Origin: Paenibacillus foliorum
GTDB taxonomy: Bacteria > Bacillota > Bacilli > Paenibacillales > NBRC-103111
Assembly: GCF_013141765.1 (NCBI RefSeq)
Contig: NZ_WHOD01000128.1
Location: 186,001 to 250,000, forward strand
Direction of reading: 5' to 3'
DNA length: 64,000 nucleotides
This document shows positions 60,631-64,000 of the stretch, piece after piece. Position 1 is the stretch's first letter; each line of letters starts with the position of its first letter. Made by a program: the position numbers and the translations under genes. The notes below the pieces were generated by a model. That model was given only the letters and a program-made list of their open reading frames with translations. It searched no databases and was not told where the DNA came from.

Positions 60631-61545
60631 TTATTTTTTCAATAGGTTAGCAGGTAAGAATTTAAGCTCTTCTACGCGTTTGCCTTGGAAATCAGCACTT
60701 GTTACATAATCAAGGAATGCTTTAACCGCATCTTTTGCCTCGCCTTTTGTATACATATGCTCGATACCGAACAATGGATATTTACCGTCTTTAATCGTAT
60801 CTTTGCTGAAAGCAACGCCTTCGAATTTCAAAGCTTTAATTGTATCATTCAGGTAAGGTGTGTCTACATAACCGATAGAGCCTTTAGTAGTACCAACTGT
60901 AGTTGCAACAGCACCGCTGGACTCTTGAGTAACTCCGTCTTTAGTAAATTCTTTGCCGTCAAGAACGATTTGTTTTACAAGAGCTTTGGAGCCTGAGCTA
61001 TCAGGACGGTGAACAACAACAATTTTCTCGTCATTGCCGCCAACCTCTTTCCAGTTCGTGATTTTACCCATGAAAATATCAGTAGCTTGTGCTTTAGTAA
61101 TGTTATCGATATTTACATCTTTATTAACAATCAGTGCGAAAGGAGCAATAGCTGCTACATGGTCAACCAAGCCTTTGTCTTTATATTCAGCGCCCGCTTC
61201 AATGTCGGAGTTACCAATATCGGAAGTACCGTCAGCTACGTTTTTCAAGCCTGTTCCTGAACCGCCTGCAGTTACATTCACGGTTACTTTAGGATTCTTC
61301 TCCATAAACTCTGTTGCCGCTTGTTTAACTAATGGAAGCAATGCGCTGGAACCAGAAGCTGTTACTGTGCCGCTTATTTCTTTGGCTGGCTCAGCTTTCT
61401 TGTCAGGTGTTGCTGCTGGTGCTGGTGCTGCTGCCGGTGTTTTCGTATCAGGTGCAGCTGTGGTACCGCATGCTGCAAGGACCCCCATCATTAAAATCGC
61501 CATAAGAACAAACCCGAACCCTTTTTTCGAAAACTGCTTCAACAT
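60631..61545 (-). CDS. pstS: Phosphate-binding lipoprotein PstS
   Basis: 304 residues. A lipoprotein signal with lipobox LAAC at residues 22-25, an Ala/Pro/Lys linker, and a PBP domain beginning TASGSSALLPLVKQAATEF; TAGGSGTGLKNVADGTSDIG and HRPDSSGSKA are phosphate-binding loops. It captures phosphate outside the membrane for PstCAB. GGGAGGACAT precedes the ATG. Own Pho box and own terminator. Confidence 0.96.
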   Translation of the reverse strand: MLKQFSKKGFGFVLMAILMMGVLAACGTTAAPDTKTPAAAPAPAATPDKKAEPAKEISGTVTASGSSALLPLVKQAATEFMEKNPKVTVNVTAGGSGTGLKNVADGTSDIGNSDIEAGAEYKDKGLVDHVAAIAPFALIVNKDVNIDNITKAQATDIFMGKITNWKEVGGNDEKIVVVHRPDSSGSKALVKQIVLDGKEFTKDGVTQESSGAVATTVGTTKGSIGYVDTPYLNDTIKALKFEGVAFSKDTIKDGKYPLFGIEHMYTKGEAKDAVKAFLDYVTSADFQGKRVEELKFLPANLLKK

Positions 61546-61591
61546 CTCTGTATGTCCTCCCTTTATCCATCTGTTTTTTGTTTACTTGGTT

Positions 61592-61646
61592 ATCTTATCA
61601 AGCGATTGTAAAGTATGAACCCGCAAAACGTTAACGGAATGTAAAA
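61592..61646 (-). promoter_or_regulatory. Pho box and -10 of the pstS promoter
   Basis: TTTACA, TTAACG, a weak CGGGTT and TTTACA start at 61645, 61634, 61623 and 61612, 11 bases apart. TAAGAT (61597-61592) can be the -10. The first 17 bases and the last block match the pstC site almost exactly. Confidence 0.85.
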
Positions 61647-61790
61647 CTTTTACACTGTCGAATTTTAACTCTTCTTTTACAAAAAAGAGACTCAGGTTTA
61701 ATAAAACCTCCATATAATGAAAGAAATATAGAGAGAAAAAAGTAGATTCTTGTCTCATCTAAATTTATGAGAAGGATGGAGGGGCTTTTA

Positions 61791-63863
61791 TTGAAACAAA
61801 AAATGAACACAATACTAAGAATGATGTCTACGAGGCTCAGCATGACGTTGAAGATGAAGCTTTTGTTGGGTTTTTCGGGAATGATGATCCTGTTTCTGGT
61901 TGTGGCATTGTACAACTTACAACAAGTAAATACTATTAAAGAACATCTTAACCAGCAAAACGAAAAGGTTGATCTCAAGCTGATGGCTTTAGAGCTGAAG
62001 GAAATGGTTCAGGAGCTTAATATCATCGCCTCTGGTTTGGAAATTTCCAAAAAAGTAGAATACATCCCTAAATATAATGAAAAAAGAAAGATTTACGATG
62101 GGATGATCAAACGAATTGGCGAAACGGCAACAACGCCTGAACAAGCCAAGTGGCGCAGCAAGCTGATCTCTTTGACCGGTGAGTACACTAATACATTCGA
62201 TGTTGCAGCTAAGTTAATACAAGAAAATAAGCTGCCTCCCAAAGATTTAGACATCAATATGGAGTATTTATATAACGAATCGCAAAAACTAATGGGAGAA
62301 ATCTTTATTAATGTAGATCAATTTTACGTGGCATACTCTAATGATGCTGAGGTTGCAGTAGCTAATACACAAAATCTATTGAATCGTACAGTAACGGTTA
62401 TGCTGATTGCTTCTGTGTTTGTAGTCTTTTTCTCAATTGCCATTGCATGGCTGTTGATCCGCTCCTTTATTTCTCCTATTAAAAGATTGCAGCAGGCTGT
62501 ACAGTCAATTGCGGCTGGTGATTTACGATTTAAAATCAATAGCAGCTCCAAGGATGAATTAGGCGCACTCAGCAGCAGCTTTGATCGTATGATTGATCAA
62601 GTACGCAGCATGTTGGCTAACACTCAAGGCATCGCTTCCTACTTATCAGAGCATTCCAACACATTCCGGAGCTTCTCCGGTTCAACTGCCGCGGCTAATG
62701 CTGATATCATACGGGCCATTAAAGAAATCTCAAGAGGGGCTGATCAGCAGGCCTCACAATCCGAACAAAGTTCTTATATCATCGCTGAATTAGAGAAAGA
62801 GATATTAATCATTTCTGAATTTATTCAAATCGTACAAAACCGCAGTCGTGAAGCTGCCTTCAATACCCAAGTAGGGTCGACTTCTATGGAAGCATTGAAG
62901 CAAGCCTCCGGAACATCTGAGGCCATTCTTGAGAAAGTGTATCGTGCTATGGAAGCCCTCTCATCCAGCACAACTCAAATTAATAAAATCGTTAATACAA
63001 TAAAAGATATATCGCATCAAACCAACGTGCTCGCCATTAATGCAGCCATTGAAGCAGCGCGCGCAGGTGTTCATGGTCGAGGCTTCTCCGTCATTGCTGA
63101 GGAAGTAAGACATCTATCTTCACAAACCAATGAATCATCCCAAATGATTTCGGCTATTATCAGCTCTCTTTTAGCCCAAACCAAAGATTTGGAATCCTAT
63201 TTTGGCGATGCACGAATGTCATTTAATCAGCAAAATAGCAAGATGGGTGAAAGCGTGGAAGCTTTCGGTCAAATCCGCGGGTCGATGGACGAGCTTTCTG
63301 TCCAAATTGACCAAATTCAAGAGCAAATCGCATTAGCCAAATCAAAAAATGGACAGCTTGTTGAATCTGTACAATACGTCGCTGCTATTGCTCAAGAAAC
63401 AGCTGCTGGAGTCGAAGAAGTCAGCGCAGCATCCTCCCAGCAAGATTCAGCGATTCACCAGATCGCCGCTCAAGCCGACGATATCCTAGTATTATCACAG
63501 AAGCTGTTTGAGGAGATTAACAAATTTCAAATTGGCAACTTAGATGATAATCAATCAGAGTCGGTAACAACGATGGATAGTGCCGACGAGGATAATGAGT
63601 TTGACATAGGGGGCACAACTGCAAGCGATGTTTTAAACGAAAACACCGTAGTGTTCGGTCAAGCTGATACACATCAGCTTGATACTTCAAACGCTTCGGC
63701 AATGCTCCAGCATTCGGAGCAGAAATCTGATGTCCCAGCGAAAGCGCAGCCCCACCCTTCTAAAGAAATAAAAGCACCGCTTGAGGAGGCAGGGAACAAG
63801 AAGCTTGAGGATGTGGCTAAAAAAGAGGATAGCCAAGAAAAAACGCTGGTCACAGTAGGATAA
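61791..63863 (+). CDS. Methyl-accepting chemotaxis protein
   Basis: 690 residues. Membrane helices at about 25-45 and 205-225 flank an extracellular helical sensor of about 160 residues; HAMP follows ([20 protein letters not shown]), then the MCP signalling domain with [18 protein letters not shown] at the hairpin tip. A 100-residue acidic, Ser/Thr-rich tail follows. The start is TTG 61791 with GGAGGGG 6 bases upstream. Ligand unknown; divergent from pstS. Confidence 0.92.
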   Translation: MKQKMNTILRMMSTRLSMTLKMKLLLGFSGMMILFLVVALYNLQQVNTIKEHLNQQNEKVDLKLMALELKEMVQELNIIASGLEISKKVEYIPKYNEKRKIYDGMIKRIGETATTPEQAKWRSKLISLTGEYTNTFDVAAKLIQENKLPPKDLDINMEYLYNESQKLMGEIFINVDQFYVAYSNDAEVAVANTQNLLNRTVTVMLIASVFVVFFSIAIAWLLIRSFISPIKRLQQAVQSIAAGDLRFKINSSSKDELGALSSSFDRMIDQVRSMLANTQGIASYLSEHSNTFRSFSGSTAAANADIIRAIKEISRGADQQASQSEQSSYIIAELEKEILIISEFIQIVQNRSREAAFNTQVGSTSMEALKQASGTSEAILEKVYRAMEALSSSTTQINKIVNTIKDISHQTNVLAINAAIEAARAGVHGRGFSVIAEEVRHLSSQTNESSQMISAIISSLLAQTKDLESYFGDARMSFNQQNSKMGESVEAFGQIRGSMDELSVQIDQIQEQIALAKSKNGQLVESVQYVAAIAQETAAGVEEVSAASSQQDSAIHQIAAQADDILVLSQKLFEEINKFQIGNLDDNQSESVTTMDSADEDNEFDIGGTTASDVLNENTVVFGQADTHQLDTSNASAMLQHSEQKSDVPAKAQPHPSKEIKAPLEEAGNKKLEDVAKKEDSQEKTLVTVG

Positions 63864-63897
63864 AATAAATGTAAATAAATCCGGTCAGTCCTGAATA

Positions 63898-63937
63898 CAT
63901 AAGAAAGCCTATCCGCTGAGGAATAGGCTTTTTTATG
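63898..63937 (+). terminator. Terminator of the chemoreceptor gene
   Basis: AAAGCCTAT..ATAGGCTTT arms with GC-rich loop, then TTTTTT, about 35 bases after the stop. Confidence 0.85.
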
Positions 63938-64000
63938 TGAAATCTTATTAGACAGACCGCACTTCGGCACTGACTAAGCTTATTTCACTATTGATGGTTT

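Noticed and set aside
63674-63970. Minus-strand 98-codon frame at the right end
   Set aside because: Antisense to the acidic tail of the chemoreceptor and to its terminator; no start signals.

Overview
The window looks like a chromosomal segment of an endospore-forming Bacillota of the Paenibacillaceae type. This is an inference from gene content: an alpha/beta small acid-soluble spore protein, the sporulation protein YtaF, a CotSA/CotS-like spore-coat pair, strong AGGAGG-type ribosome binding sites, frequent TTG and GTG starts, mid-range GC, and the block polA-mutM-ytaF-coaE-lytic transglycosylase-SASP-nrdR. Most genes are on the minus strand. The left edge cuts an aminotransferase gene.

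Layout. 1-5.7 kb: aminotransferase fragment, an extremely acidic small protein, a cyclic-di-GMP-I riboswitch in front of a CheX-like gene, a divergent MFS/LysR pair, and an M23 peptidase with Asp-box motifs. 5.9-15 kb: PD-(D/E)XK nuclease, transglutaminase-like protein, YhfC, XRE regulator, YbaK, phosphoesterase, a repeat-rich gap, AI-2E permease, UPF0173 hydrolase and cidR/cidA/cidB. 15-24.5 kb: small and broken genes, an MFS+ROK operon with a perfect operator, then a run of minus-strand genes (two VOC proteins, ECF sigma, YdcF, Ham1-like NTPase) interrupted by three copies of a structured repeat, then a VTT membrane protein, a nuclease-like protein and a cupin. 24.6-32 kb: UbiD decarboxylase, nitroreductase, an odd ion channel, and a three-gene signalling operon (STAS, PAS-GGDEF-EAL, globin-coupled chemotaxis receptor). 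32.4-40.2 kb: TetR+SDR with twin operators, MarR/CBS divergent pair with palindromes, nitronate monooxygenase, MDR oxidoreductase and a large MalT-type LuxR regulator.

40.4-46.8 kb: a 47-bp copy of the tRNA-Ala 3' half at 40378 and the intact tRNA-Ala(GGC) at 46733 bracket about 6.3 kb carrying the spore-coat pair, decayed DNA, an SLH fragment and a MocR/flavin-barrel pair. It has the shape of an old integration at a tRNA gene. Next to the tRNA lies a 166-bp inverted repeat with arms that themselves resemble the tRNA 3' end.

46.8-64 kb: core genes (nrdR, SASP, slt, coaE, ytaF, mutM, polA), a HAD hydrolase, an EAL-CBS-GGDEF protein, a ruined ars locus (arsR fused by deletion to arsC), the complete pstS-pstC-pstA-pstB-phoU phosphate system with two 11-bp-periodic Pho boxes, and a methyl-accepting chemotaxis protein.

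Best candidates for something undescribed: the cassette-like array at 18.6-21.8 kb with attC-like hairpins after the genes; a family of CTGCA..TGCAG palindromes arrayed every 37-61 bp in two intergenic regions; the branched 120-nt structure at 24586; the tRNA-derived inverted repeat at 46522; tandem G-quadruplex motifs just beyond polA; and the 99-residue polyanionic protein at 604. Cyclic-di-GMP is a recurring theme (riboswitch, two GGDEF/EAL proteins) alongside chemotaxis-type proteins.
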